A program made the translations under genes and the position numbers. 64,000 nucleotides of DNA, from positions 1 to 64,000 of the forward strand of contig CAVPRS010000006.1 of the NCBI GenBank assembly GCA_963707895.1, written 5' to 3'. Positions 16,899-25,586 of the stretch are shown here, piece by piece. Position 1 is the first letter of the stretch; each line of letters begins with the position of its first letter. The DNA is from Fodinibacter sp963707895 (GTDB taxonomy: Bacteria > Actinomycetota > Actinomycetes > Actinomycetales > Dermatophilaceae). The notes under the pieces were generated by a model. That model worked only from the letters and a program-made list of their open reading frames with translations. It ran no database searches and had not been told where the DNA came from.

Positions 16899-18266
16899 AT
16901 GCCGGACATCGACCGCACCCGCCTCACCGCCCTGCTCGCCGACGAGCAGGCCGCCTACACGCGGGACCACCCGCGCAGCCAGGAGCTCTTCGGAGCGGGC
17001 AGCAACCTGTTCGGGCGGGTGCCGATGACCTGGATGAACAAGTGGAGCGGTGGCTTCCCGCTCTACCTCGACCACGCCCGGGGCAACCGGATCACCGACG
17101 TCGACGGCCACACCTACGTCGACTTCGCGCTCGGCGACACCGCGGCGATGGCCGGGCACTCCCCGCGGGCGACGGTCGAGGCGGTCGCGCGGCGGATGGG
17201 CGACCAGGGCGGCATCACGACGATGCTGCCGAGCGCCGACGCCCAGTGGGTCGGCGAGGAGCTGACCCGGCGCTTCGGGCTGCCGCTGTGGAGCTTCACC
17301 CTCTCGGCCACCGACGCGAACCGCTGGGCGGTGCGCCTGGCCCGGCTGGCCACCGGCCGGCCGAAGATCCTGGTGTTCGGCTACTGCTACCACGGGTCGG
17401 TCGACGAGACCTTCGCCCTCCCCGGCCCCGACGGCAAGGCGCAGTCCCGCCCGGGCAACGTCGCTCCCCCGGTGCCGCTCGACCTCACCACGAGGGCCGC
17501 GACGTGGAACGACCTGGCGTCGGTCGAGCGCGAGCTGGCCCACGGCGACGTCGCGGCGATCCTCACCGAGCCGGCCCTGACCAACATCGGCATCGTGCTG
17601 CCCGAGCCGGGGTTCATGGAGGGCCTGCGCGAGCTGGCGACCCGCTACGGCACGCTGCTCATGATCGACGAGACGCACACCTTCTCGGCCGGCTGGGGCG
17701 GTGCCACCACCGAGTGGGGGCTCGAGCCCGACATCTTCGTCATCGGCAAGTCGATCGGCGGCGGCATCGCCTCGGGGGCCTACGGCATCAGCTCCGAGGT
17801 CGCCGAGGCGATCACCCGCCACACGGATGCCGGGGACGCCGACATCGTCGACGTCGGCGGGGTGGGTGGCACCCTCGCCGGCAACGCGCTCTCGACCGCG
17901 GCGATGCAGGCGACGCTGGGCGACGTGCTCACCCCCGAGGCGTTCGCGCGGATGACGGAGCTGGCGACCGCGTACACGGCGGGCGTGCAGGACACGCTCG
18001 ACGAGCTCGACGTGCCGTGGTCGATCCAGCAGCTCGGCGCCCGTGCCGAGTACCGGTTCACCCGGCCGGCGCCGCGCACCGGCGAGGAGTCCGCCGTGGC
18101 CCACGACGACGAGATCGACGCCTACATGCACCTCGCGATGTGCAACCGCGGCATCCTCATGACGCCGTTCCACAACATGGCGCTGATGTGTCCCGACACG
18201 ACCCGAGCCGACGTCGACCGGCACACCGCGACGTTCCGCGAGGTCGTCGGGGCGCTCTACGCCTGA
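16899..18266 (+). CDS. Class III pyridoxal-phosphate aminotransferase (glutamate-1-semialdehyde aminotransferase-like)
   Basis: This 455-residue PLP enzyme is related to HemL and omega-aminotransferases. It has the N-terminal MTWMNKWSGGFPLYLDHA segment and DVDGHTYVDFALGDTAAMAGH. FGYCYHGSVDET and the PLP-contacting IDETHTFSAG follow, with the Schiff-base lysine in VIGKSIGGG. It is probably not the haem-pathway HemL, because the context has no haem genes and the substrate-loop motifs differ. Substrate unknown. It is on the plus strand, opposite to both flanking genes, and splits the TIGR03960/TIGR03936 pair. Confidence 0.85.
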   Translation: MPDIDRTRLTALLADEQAAYTRDHPRSQELFGAGSNLFGRVPMTWMNKWSGGFPLYLDHARGNRITDVDGHTYVDFALGDTAAMAGHSPRATVEAVARRMGDQGGITTMLPSADAQWVGEELTRRFGLPLWSFTLSATDANRWAVRLARLATGRPKILVFGYCYHGSVDETFALPGPDGKAQSRPGNVAPPVPLDLTTRAATWNDLASVERELAHGDVAAILTEPALTNIGIVLPEPGFMEGLRELATRYGTLLMIDETHTFSAGWGGATTEWGLEPDIFVIGKSIGGGIASGAYGISSEVAEAITRHTDAGDADIVDVGGVGGTLAGNALSTAAMQATLGDVLTPEAFARMTELATAYTAGVQDTLDELDVPWSIQQLGARAEYRFTRPAPRTGEESAVAHDDEIDAYMHLAMCNRGILMTPFHNMALMCPDTTRADVDRHTATFREVVGALYA

Positions 18267-18538
18267 TCGACGGGACCGGCGCGGCGCAGGTTGCGCAGCG
18301 TCTCGACCACGCTCCAGACGAGCACCACCACGACACCGATCGCCGTCGACAGGTTCAGGTCGCGCTCGGCGTCGGCCCAGCCGCCCTCGACGAGGACGTC
18401 GACGAACGCCGGGTTGAACAGGCTGCCGGTGTTGACCAGCAGGAGCACCGGTACGGCGAAGGCGAGGTCGAGCGCGATGTTCGCGACGGCGAGACCACGC
18501 GACCAGCGGCCGTGGCGATGCGCGAGGACGGCGACCAC
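18257..18538 (-). CDS. Small two-helix membrane protein, possibly a C-terminal remnant
   Basis: About 93 residues contain two membrane segments, GLAVANIALDLAFAVPVLLLV and STAIGVVVVLVWSVVETL, joined by SLFNPAFVDVLV. The pattern resembles the last part of actinobacterial permease-prefix-domain membrane proteins, which are normally longer. The only start in a sensible place is the GTG at 18538, without a clear binding site. It overlaps the aminotransferase 3' end by 10 bp. It may be a truncated survivor of a larger gene or a genuine small protein. Confidence 0.45.
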   Translation of the reverse strand: MVAVLAHRHGRWSRGLAVANIALDLAFAVPVLLLVNTGSLFNPAFVDVLVEGGWADAERDLNLSTAIGVVVVLVWSVVETLRNLRRAGPVDQA

Positions 18539-18570
18539 GGCCTGGCACCGGATGGAGTGAGCCGGGCGGG

Positions 18571-19521
18571 TCAGGCGTCGAACTGGTCCCGGATGCGGAC
18601 CAGCTCCACCGCGTGCGCGTCGAGCGCCCGGTCCTCGTCGTTGGCCGGCACCCAGGTCGGGCACGGCACCGCCCGGCGCTGCTCGTCGATCGCCACGAAG
18701 ATGGTGCGGCAGTAGGTCGTCAGCTCCATCCCGCTCGCGCCCCGGGCCGGGTCGCCCGAGCGCACGTGCACCCCGAGGTGCATCGAGGTGCGCCCGGTGT
18801 GCAGCAGCCGCGCCTCCACCTCGACGACGTGCCCGATCCGCAGCGGCCGGTAGAACCGCACCCCGCCGGTGAAGATCGCGACGTTGCGGTCGCTGCCGGT
18901 CCACTGGGTCGCGAGCACGTGCGCGGCCTCGTCGATCCAGCGCATCACGATGCCGCCGTGCACCTTCCCGCCCCAGTTGACGTCGGTGGGCGCCGCCAGG
19001 AAGCGCATGACGACGCGGGGCGCGGTGCCGGCATCCGAGTAGACCTGCCCGGCCATGGCGGCCTCGACCTGGGCCCGCAGGTCGGCGCGCCGGGCCGCCC
19101 ACCGCTCCTCGAGCTCCTGCCCCTGGGTGCGCGGCACCAGCGGCGGCACCGGCGTCGAGCGGCCGTCCTCGTCGACGGCCACGAAGATGATCAGGCAGCG
19201 GGTGGCCGGCCCCAGCTCCCGGGTGCGCGGCTGGCCCGACGCGACGTCGACGGTGATGTGCATCGAGCTGCGGCCGGTGTGCACGACCCGCGCGGTCACC
19301 TCGACGAGCTCACCGACCTCGACCGGCCGGGTGAACCGCACGTTCCCCACGTAGGCCGTGACGGCGTAGGTCCCGCTCCACCCGGCGGCCGCGGCGTACC
19401 CGGCCTTGTCGATCCACTCGAGCACCCGCCCGGCCGACACGGACCCGGACTGCCCGGCATCCGTCGGTGCCGCCAGGAAGCGCAGGGTGATCTCGGCCGC
19501 TGCGGCGTCGGTCGGGCTCAT
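18571..19521 (-). CDS. Double-hotdog acyl-CoA thioesterase
   Basis: This enzyme hydrolyses acyl-CoA thioesters to free acids and CoA. The 316-residue protein holds two hotdog domains in tandem, about residues 8-135 and 165-290. The second domain keeps the catalytic pattern PTDVNWGGKVHGGIVMRWIDEAAH. The first has the aligned motif AGQSGSVSAGRVLEWIDKAG, where the HGG is lost, so only one half is likely active, a known arrangement in this family. Chain-length specificity cannot be predicted. An ATG 9 bp upstream (19530) is an alternative start. Confidence 0.88.
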   Translation of the reverse strand: MSPTDAAAAEITLRFLAAPTDAGQSGSVSAGRVLEWIDKAGYAAAAGWSGTYAVTAYVGNVRFTRPVEVGELVEVTARVVHTGRSSMHITVDVASGQPRTRELGPATRCLIIFVAVDEDGRSTPVPPLVPRTQGQELEERWAARRADLRAQVEAAMAGQVYSDAGTAPRVVMRFLAAPTDVNWGGKVHGGIVMRWIDEAAHVLATQWTGSDRNVAIFTGGVRFYRPLRIGHVVEVEARLLHTGRTSMHLGVHVRSGDPARGASGMELTTYCRTIFVAIDEQRRAVPCPTWVPANDEDRALDAHAVELVRIRDQFDA

Positions 19522-19568
19522 GTGCCCCATTGTGCTCAGCCGGATGCCGTGTGGTCACGGCCGCGCGG

Positions 19569-21545
19569 TCAGGCGTGGGTGTGCTCGGCCATCCGATCGC
19601 GCCCGGCGCCGAGCACCGTGAGCGGCAGCAGGGTCTTGCCGGTGGGGCCGACCTCGATCTCGGTACCCATCTGAGGGCAGACGCCGCAGTCGAAGCACGG
19701 CGTCCAGCGGCAGTCGTCGACCTCGGTCTCGTCGAGGGAGTCGAGCCAGTCCTGCCAGAGCCACTCCTTGTCGAGCCCGGAGTCGATGTGGTCCCAGGGC
19801 AGCACCTCGGACTCCTCGCGCTCGCGCGTGGTGTACCAGCCGACGTCGATGCCGAAGGGGGCCAGCTCGCGGTCGGCCGCCGACATCCAGCGCTCGTAGG
19901 AGAAGTGCTCCGACCACCCGTCGAAGCGCCCGCCGTCGCGCCACACGGCCTCGATGACCCGACCCACCCGGCGGTCACCGCGCGAGAGCAGGCCCTCGAC
20001 GATGCCGGGCTTGCCGTCGTGGTAGCGGAAACCGATGGCCGAGCCGTAGCGCCGGTCGGAGCGGATCGCCTGGCGCAGCTTCTCGAGCCGCGCGTCGGTC
20101 TCCTCGGCGCCGAGCTGGGCCGCCCACTGGAACGGGGTGTGCGGCTTGGGCACGAACCCGCCGATCGACACCGTGCACCGGATGTCGCGCCGGCCACTGA
20201 CCTCGCGGCCGGTGTCGATCACGCGCTTGGCGAGCTCGGCGATCTGCAGCACGTCCTCGTCGGTCTCGGTCGGCAGGCCGCACATGAAGTAGAGCTTCAC
20301 CTGCCGCCAGCCGGCGCCGTACGCCGCGGCGACGGTGCGGATCAGGTCGTCCTCGCTGACCATCTTGTTGATGACCCTGCGGATCCGCTCCGACCCGCCC
20401 TCGGGCGCGAAGGTGAGCCCCGAGCGGCGCCCGTTGCGGGTGAGCTCGTTGGCGAGGTCGATGTTGAACGCGTCGACCCGCGTCGACGGCAGCGACAGGC
20501 CCGTGTTGGTGCCCTCGTAGCGGTCGGCGAGGCCCTTGGTGATGTCGGCGATCTCGGAGTGGTCGGCCGAGCTCAGCGACAGCAGACCGACCTCCTCGAA
20601 ACCCGTTGCGGCCAGGCCGCGTTCGACCATCTCACCGATGCCGGTGATGCTGCGCTCGCGCACCGGGCGGGTGATCATGCCGGCCTGGCAGAACCGGCAG
20701 CCACGGGTGCAGCCGCGGAAGATCTCGACCGACATCCGCTCGTGCACCGACTCGGCGAGCGGCACGAGCGGCTGCTTCGGGTAGGGCCACGCGTCGAGGT
20801 CCATGACCGTGTGCTTGGCGACCCGCCACGGCACGCCCGGGGCGTCGGGGCTGGGGGCGATCCGCTGGATGCGCCCGTCGGGCAGGTACGAGACGTCGTA
20901 GAACGCCGGCACGTAGACACCGCCGGTGCGCGCCAGGCGCAGCAGCACCTCGCGGCGGCCACCGGGGCGACCCTCGCGCTTCCACGCGGCGACGATGTCG
21001 GTGATGGCCAGCACGGCCTCCTCGCCGTCACCGACCACGGCGGCGTCGACGAAGTCGGCGATCGTCTCGGGGTTGAACGCGGCGTGACCACCGGCCACGA
21101 CGATGGGGTGGCTGTCGTCGCGGTCGACGGCGTGCAGCGGGATGCCGGCCAGGTCGAGCGCGGTGAGCATGTTGGTGTAGCCGAGCTCGGTCGAGAAGGA
21201 CAGGCCGAACAGGTCGAAGTCGCCGACCGGACGGTGCGCGTCGACGGTGAACTGCGGCACCTCGTGCTCACGCATGAGGGCCTCGAGGTCGGGCCACACG
21301 GCATAGGTGCGCTCGGCCAGGGCGTCGGGCCGCTCGTTGAGCACTTCGTACAGGATCATGACGCCCTGGTTGGGCACGCCCACCTCGTAGGCGTCGGGGT
21401 ACATCAGCGCCCAGCGCACGGTCGCGTCACCGGCGACGTCCCACTCCTTGACCGTGGAGTTCAGCTCGCCGCCCACGTACTGGATCGGCTTGCTGACCTG
21501 CTCGAGCAGCGGCTCGAGCCGGCGGAAGACGGAGTGTCCGGGCAT
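19569..21545 (-). CDS. TIGR03960 family B12-binding radical SAM protein
   Basis: The protein has 658 residues. An N-terminal region resembling a B12-binding fold includes MYPDAYEVGVPNQGVMILYE and FGLSFSTELGYTN. The radical SAM core follows, with the CxxxCxxC cluster motif as RGCTRGCRFCQAG near residues 275-287. GGSERIRRVINK and a methylthiotransferase-like half come after. The C-terminus has a cysteine-rich patch (CRWTPCFDCGVCPQ) that may hold another Fe-S cluster. No reaction is established for the family. It normally sits directly before TIGR03936 and rne, but here three genes intervene. Confidence 0.88.
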   Translation of the reverse strand: MPGHSVFRRLEPLLEQVSKPIQYVGGELNSTVKEWDVAGDATVRWALMYPDAYEVGVPNQGVMILYEVLNERPDALAERTYAVWPDLEALMREHEVPQFTVDAHRPVGDFDLFGLSFSTELGYTNMLTALDLAGIPLHAVDRDDSHPIVVAGGHAAFNPETIADFVDAAVVGDGEEAVLAITDIVAAWKREGRPGGRREVLLRLARTGGVYVPAFYDVSYLPDGRIQRIAPSPDAPGVPWRVAKHTVMDLDAWPYPKQPLVPLAESVHERMSVEIFRGCTRGCRFCQAGMITRPVRERSITGIGEMVERGLAATGFEEVGLLSLSSADHSEIADITKGLADRYEGTNTGLSLPSTRVDAFNIDLANELTRNGRRSGLTFAPEGGSERIRRVINKMVSEDDLIRTVAAAYGAGWRQVKLYFMCGLPTETDEDVLQIAELAKRVIDTGREVSGRRDIRCTVSIGGFVPKPHTPFQWAAQLGAEETDARLEKLRQAIRSDRRYGSAIGFRYHDGKPGIVEGLLSRGDRRVGRVIEAVWRDGGRFDGWSEHFSYERWMSAADRELAPFGIDVGWYTTREREESEVLPWDHIDSGLDKEWLWQDWLDSLDETEVDDCRWTPCFDCGVCPQMGTEIEVGPTGKTLLPLTVLGAGRDRMAEHTHA

Positions 21546-21643
21546 CCCACAAGGGTAGGTCGCCGCGGGTCAGCACCCAAACCGCGCGGATGCCGAGGGT
21601 CGCACGGGTGCCGCGCAGGGCCTCGGCGTGCTGGGATGGGCCC

Positions 21644-23032
21644 ATGAGCAGCGACATCGCGGTGGACCTCGTCGTCATCGGCCTCGGACCCGGTGGCGAG
21701 CACCTCGCCACCGAGGCCGCGAAGGCCGGCCTGAAGGTCGTCGGCATCGACGAGCGCCTGGTCGGCGGCGAGTGCCCCTACTACGGCTGCATCCCCAGCA
21801 AGATGGTGATCCGCGCCGCGAACCTGCTCGCCGACGCCCGCCGGGTCGGCGGCCTCGCCGGCGCCGCCGAGGTCACGCCCGACTGGGGTCCGGTGCACGC
21901 CCGGATCCGCGACGAGGCCACCACCGACTGGGACGACACGATCGCCGTCGAGCGACTCGAGAAGGCCGGGGTGCGCTTCGTGCGCGGCCACGGGCGACTG
22001 GTCGACACCGGGGTGGTCGAGGTCAACGGCACCCGCTACGCCGCCTCCCGTGGGGTGGTGCTCAACACCGGCACCGCGCCTGCCGCTCCCCCGGTCGACG
22101 GCCTGGCCGACACCCCGTTCTGGACCAACCGCGACGTCCTCGCCACCCCGGACCTCCCCGCGTCGATGGTCGTCATCGGCGGCGGCGCCATCGGGGCCGA
22201 GCTGGCGCAGGCGTTCGCCCGGTTCGGCACCAAGGTCTCGCTCGTCGAGGTGGCCCCGCGGATCCTGGCGCTCGAGGAGCCCGAGAGCTCGGACGTGGTG
22301 GCGCGTGCCATGGCGGCCGACGGCATCCAGGTGCTCGCCGGCGCGTCGATCGGCTCGGTCGGCCACGCCGACGGCCGGTTCACGGTGTCGCTCACCGATG
22401 CCGGTGGCACCTCCCTCGACCTCTCCTCCGACCGGCTGCTCGTCGCGGCCGGCCGGCGCCCCAACCTCGCCGACGTCGGGCTCGACGCCGTGGGCCTCGA
22501 CCCGCAGGCCCGCTCGCTCGACACCGACGCCCGGATGCGGGCGGGCGAGCGGCTCTGGGCGATCGGCGACATCACCGGCAAGGGCGCCTTCACGCACATG
22601 TCGATGTACCAGGCGAACGTCGCACTGGCCGACATCACCGGCCGCGACGTCGGCGGCCCGGTCGAGGCCGAGTACCACGCGGTGCCGCGCGTGACCTTCA
22701 CCGACCCCGAGGTGGGGTCGGTCGGCTTGACGGAGAAGCAGGCCCGCGACGCCGGGCTCGACGTCGGCGTCGGCCTCGCACCGCTGGCCGAGTCGACCCG
22801 TGGCTGGATCACCGGCCCCGGCGGCGAGGGCGTCATCAAGCTGGTCGAGGACCGGGGCGCCGGGTACCTCGTCGGCGCCACCTCGGTCGGGCCGATGGGC
22901 GGCGAGGTGCTCTCCATGCTCGCGACCGCCGTGCACGCCCGCGTCCCCACCGCCACCCTGGCCCGGATGCCGTTCGCCTACCCGACCTTCCACCGCGCCG
23001 TCGAGACAGCGCTGGCCGACCTGCGGGGGTAG
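21644..23032 (+). CDS. FAD-dependent pyridine nucleotide-disulfide oxidoreductase
   Basis: This 462-residue flavoprotein resembles dihydrolipoamide dehydrogenase and mercuric reductase. It has the FAD-binding VIGLGPGGEHLA, the redox-active pair in GGECPYYGCIPSK, the NAD(P) motif VIGGGAIGAELAQ and the FAD motif LWAIGDITG. The C-terminal catalytic His of the HPT motif is missing: the site reads FAYPTFHRAVETA, with Tyr in its place. It may therefore use another acceptor, such as a quinone or low-molecular-weight disulfide. No E2/E3 complex genes are nearby. The stop is followed at once by the methyltransferase start. Confidence 0.86.
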   Translation: MSSDIAVDLVVIGLGPGGEHLATEAAKAGLKVVGIDERLVGGECPYYGCIPSKMVIRAANLLADARRVGGLAGAAEVTPDWGPVHARIRDEATTDWDDTIAVERLEKAGVRFVRGHGRLVDTGVVEVNGTRYAASRGVVLNTGTAPAAPPVDGLADTPFWTNRDVLATPDLPASMVVIGGGAIGAELAQAFARFGTKVSLVEVAPRILALEEPESSDVVARAMAADGIQVLAGASIGSVGHADGRFTVSLTDAGGTSLDLSSDRLLVAAGRRPNLADVGLDAVGLDPQARSLDTDARMRAGERLWAIGDITGKGAFTHMSMYQANVALADITGRDVGGPVEAEYHAVPRVTFTDPEVGSVGLTEKQARDAGLDVGVGLAPLAESTRGWITGPGGEGVIKLVEDRGAGYLVGATSVGPMGGEVLSMLATAVHARVPTATLARMPFAYPTFHRAVETALADLRG

Positions 23033-23034
23033 CC

Positions 23035-23616
23035 GTGGACGCCGTCGCGCGCGTGCGGGCCGCGATGGCGGCCCAGCCGCGCGAGCGGTTCCTCCCGGCA
23101 TCCGAGCGACGGCGTGCCTCGTACGACGGGCCGCTCGACATCGGCCACGGCCAGACGAACAGCCAGCCGCGAACGGTGAGCTCCATGCTCGAGCTGCTCG
23201 ACGTGCGGCCGGGCCACCGGGTGCTCGACGTGGGGTCGGGGTCCGGCTGGACGACGGCCCTGCTCGCCCAGCTGGTCGGGCCGACCGGCTCGGTGCTGGG
23301 CCTCGAGCGGGTACCCGACCTGGTCGTCACCGGTGGCGCGAACGTCGAGGCGGCCGGGATGCCGTGGGCTCGCGTCCGCGCCGCCGTCGCCGGGGTGCTC
23401 GGGGCACCGGAGGAGGGACCGTTCGACCGGATCCTGGTGTCGGCCATGGCGACCCGGCTCCCCTTGGAGCTCGTCGCCCAGCTGGAGGCGCACGGCATCC
23501 TCGTGGTGCCGGTGGGTGGGCGGATGGTCCGGGTCGTGCGCGACGACACGGCTCCCGACGGCCGCCGGCTGAGCGAGCACGGCCACTACCGCTTCGTGCC
23601 GCTCGTCACCGACTGA
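23035..23616 (+). CDS. Protein-L-isoaspartate O-methyltransferase-like protein
   Basis: This 193-residue SAM-dependent methyltransferase is of the PIMT family, which methylates isoaspartyl residues so damaged proteins can be repaired. The substrate-side motif DIGHGQTNSQP precedes the SAM-binding VLDVGSGSGWTT (about residues 63-74). DRILVSAMATRLP and the VVPVGG strand match the family. It starts at GTG, 2 bp after the oxidoreductase stop, so the pair is co-transcribed. The protein is a little short, and activity on isoaspartate is inferred only. Confidence 0.82.
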   Translation: MDAVARVRAAMAAQPRERFLPASERRRASYDGPLDIGHGQTNSQPRTVSSMLELLDVRPGHRVLDVGSGSGWTTALLAQLVGPTGSVLGLERVPDLVVTGGANVEAAGMPWARVRAAVAGVLGAPEEGPFDRILVSAMATRLPLELVAQLEAHGILVVPVGGRMVRVVRDDTAPDGRRLSEHGHYRFVPLVTD

Positions 23617-23640
23617 GCCGGTGCGTCGCTCGGGCTGGGC

Positions 23641-25512
23641 TCAGCCGGTGTAGTGGGCGTCGAGCTGCTCGCGGTACTTCTCGGAGACCACCTTGCGCTT
23701 CAGCTTCAGGCTCGGGGTGAGCTCGCCCTCCTCGACGGTGAGGTCGTTCTCGAGGATGGTGAACTTCTTGATCGTCTCCCAGCGGTTCAGGCCCGCGTTG
23801 AGCTGGTCGATGTAGCCCTGCACCATCGCGCGGCACGCGTCGGAGCTGACGATCTCGGCGTAGCCCTGGCCCGCCATCCCGTTCTGGGCGGCCCAGCCGG
23901 CGATCGCCTCGGGGTCGAGGGTGACCAGCGCGGAGACGAAGTTGCGGTCGGCGCCGTAGACGACGAGCTGGCTGGCGTAGGGACACAGGCCCTTGAACGA
24001 CGCCTCGATGTTCGACGGCGCGACGTACTTGCCGCCGCTGGTCTTGAACATGTCCTTCTTGCGGTCGGTGATGCGCAGGAAGCCACGCTCGTCGAGCTCG
24101 CCGATGTCACCCGTGTGCAGCCAGCCCTCGGGGTCGATGGTCTCGGCCGTCGCCTCGGCGTTGTTGTGGTAGCCCTCCATGTTGCCGGCACCGCGCAGCA
24201 GCACCTCGCCGTCGTCGGCGATGCGCACCTCGGTGCCGGGCAGCGGCCAGCCGACCGTGCCGTAGCGGTAGGCCTTGACCCGGTTGACGAACGACGCCGC
24301 GCTGGTCTCGGTCATGCCGTAGCCCTCGGCGATCTGCATCCCCATGGCGTCGAACCACCGCGCGATGTCCTGGTTGAGCGCGGCCGAGCCCGAGATGAAG
24401 AAGCGGATCCGGCCACCGAAGCGCGCGCGGATCTTGGTGCCGATCAGCCGGTCGGCCACGGCGTACTTCGCGGCGAGCAGCCCGGAGGGGTTCTTGCCCT
24501 GCTCGCGCAGCTCGCTGACCTCACGGCCGACGCCGCTCGCCCAGGTGAAGAGCTTCGCCTTCACGCCACCCTCGTCGGACATCGTCGTCTGGATCCGGCC
24601 GTAGGCCTTCTCGAAGATGCGCGGGGCGGCCCCCATGAAGGTCGGCTTGACCACGGCGAGGTTGTCGACGATCTTGTCGATCCGGCCGTCGATCGCGGTG
24701 GGGAACCCGATCTGCAGCGGCAGGGTGAGCAGCACCTTGCCGAAGACGTGGGCGAGCGGGAGCCAGAGGTACTGCAGGTCGTCCTCGGAGAGGATGTTGA
24801 TCGACTCGACGGCAGCACCTTCGTAGGTCCACGCGCTGTGCCTCAGCCGCACGCCCTTGGGGCGGCCGGTCGTGCCCGAGGTGTAGATGATCGTGGCGAG
24901 CTGGTCGGCCTGGATGCCGTCGATGCGCGCGTCGATCGCCCCGGGGTCGCCCTCGAGGTACTCGCGGCCGAGCTGGCGGACCTCGTCGAGGGTGAGCGTC
25001 CAGGCGTCGGCGTCGGAGACCCCGTCGAAGACGACGACGCGCAGCACCGCGGGGGTGTCGGCGCGGATGCCGCGCAGCTTGCCGAGCTGCTCGGCGTTCT
25101 CGGCGAAGACCACCTTGGCGCCGGAGTCGGACACGATGAAGGCGACGTCGTCGGCCATCGTCGTCGGGTAGATCGTCGTCGTGGCGCCGCCGGCCACCAT
25201 CACGGCGAGGTCGGCCAGGGCCCACTCGTAGCGGGTGCTCGACGCGATCGCGACCCGGTCCTCGGGCTCGATGCCCAGCGCGACCAGCCCCGCCCCGATC
25301 TCGCGGACCACCACGTCGAGCTCGGACCAGGTGACCGTGACCCACTCGTCGCCCGTCGGGGAGACCACCGCGTGCAGGTAGGCCGGACGGTCCGGGGTCG
25401 CCGAGATGCGGTCGCGGAACATGTGTCCAACGCTCTGGGCCGTCCGGTCGAGCACAGACTGGTCGACAGGCTCGTCGGCGGGGGTGTGGATCTGCGGGGA
25501 GGCGGAGAGCAT
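23641..25512 (-). CDS. Long-chain fatty-acid-CoA ligase (AMP-binding enzyme)
   Basis: This enzyme activates fatty acids through an acyl-AMP to acyl-CoA. It has 623 residues, similar to the FadD15 group of actinobacteria. The ATP-binding P-loop YTSGTTGRPKG lies near residue 210, the A4 motif EGYGMTETSA near 397, and the core GWLHTGDIGELDERG, TDRKKDMFKTSGGKYVAP and LKRK catalytic lysine follow in order. The ATG at 25512 gives the family N-terminus. It is convergent with the methyltransferase, 24 bp away, and precedes no obvious operon partner. Confidence 0.92.
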   Translation of the reverse strand: MLSASPQIHTPADEPVDQSVLDRTAQSVGHMFRDRISATPDRPAYLHAVVSPTGDEWVTVTWSELDVVVREIGAGLVALGIEPEDRVAIASSTRYEWALADLAVMVAGGATTTIYPTTMADDVAFIVSDSGAKVVFAENAEQLGKLRGIRADTPAVLRVVVFDGVSDADAWTLTLDEVRQLGREYLEGDPGAIDARIDGIQADQLATIIYTSGTTGRPKGVRLRHSAWTYEGAAVESINILSEDDLQYLWLPLAHVFGKVLLTLPLQIGFPTAIDGRIDKIVDNLAVVKPTFMGAAPRIFEKAYGRIQTTMSDEGGVKAKLFTWASGVGREVSELREQGKNPSGLLAAKYAVADRLIGTKIRARFGGRIRFFISGSAALNQDIARWFDAMGMQIAEGYGMTETSAASFVNRVKAYRYGTVGWPLPGTEVRIADDGEVLLRGAGNMEGYHNNAEATAETIDPEGWLHTGDIGELDERGFLRITDRKKDMFKTSGGKYVAPSNIEASFKGLCPYASQLVVYGADRNFVSALVTLDPEAIAGWAAQNGMAGQGYAEIVSSDACRAMVQGYIDQLNAGLNRWETIKKFTILENDLTVEEGELTPSLKLKRKVVSEKYREQLDAHYTG

Positions 25513-25586
25513 CGAGCGTTCCTCGTCATTGGGGAGCGTGGTGCGCCGCATCCTGTCACACGGCGCGGTCCCAAGGGTATGCCGTG

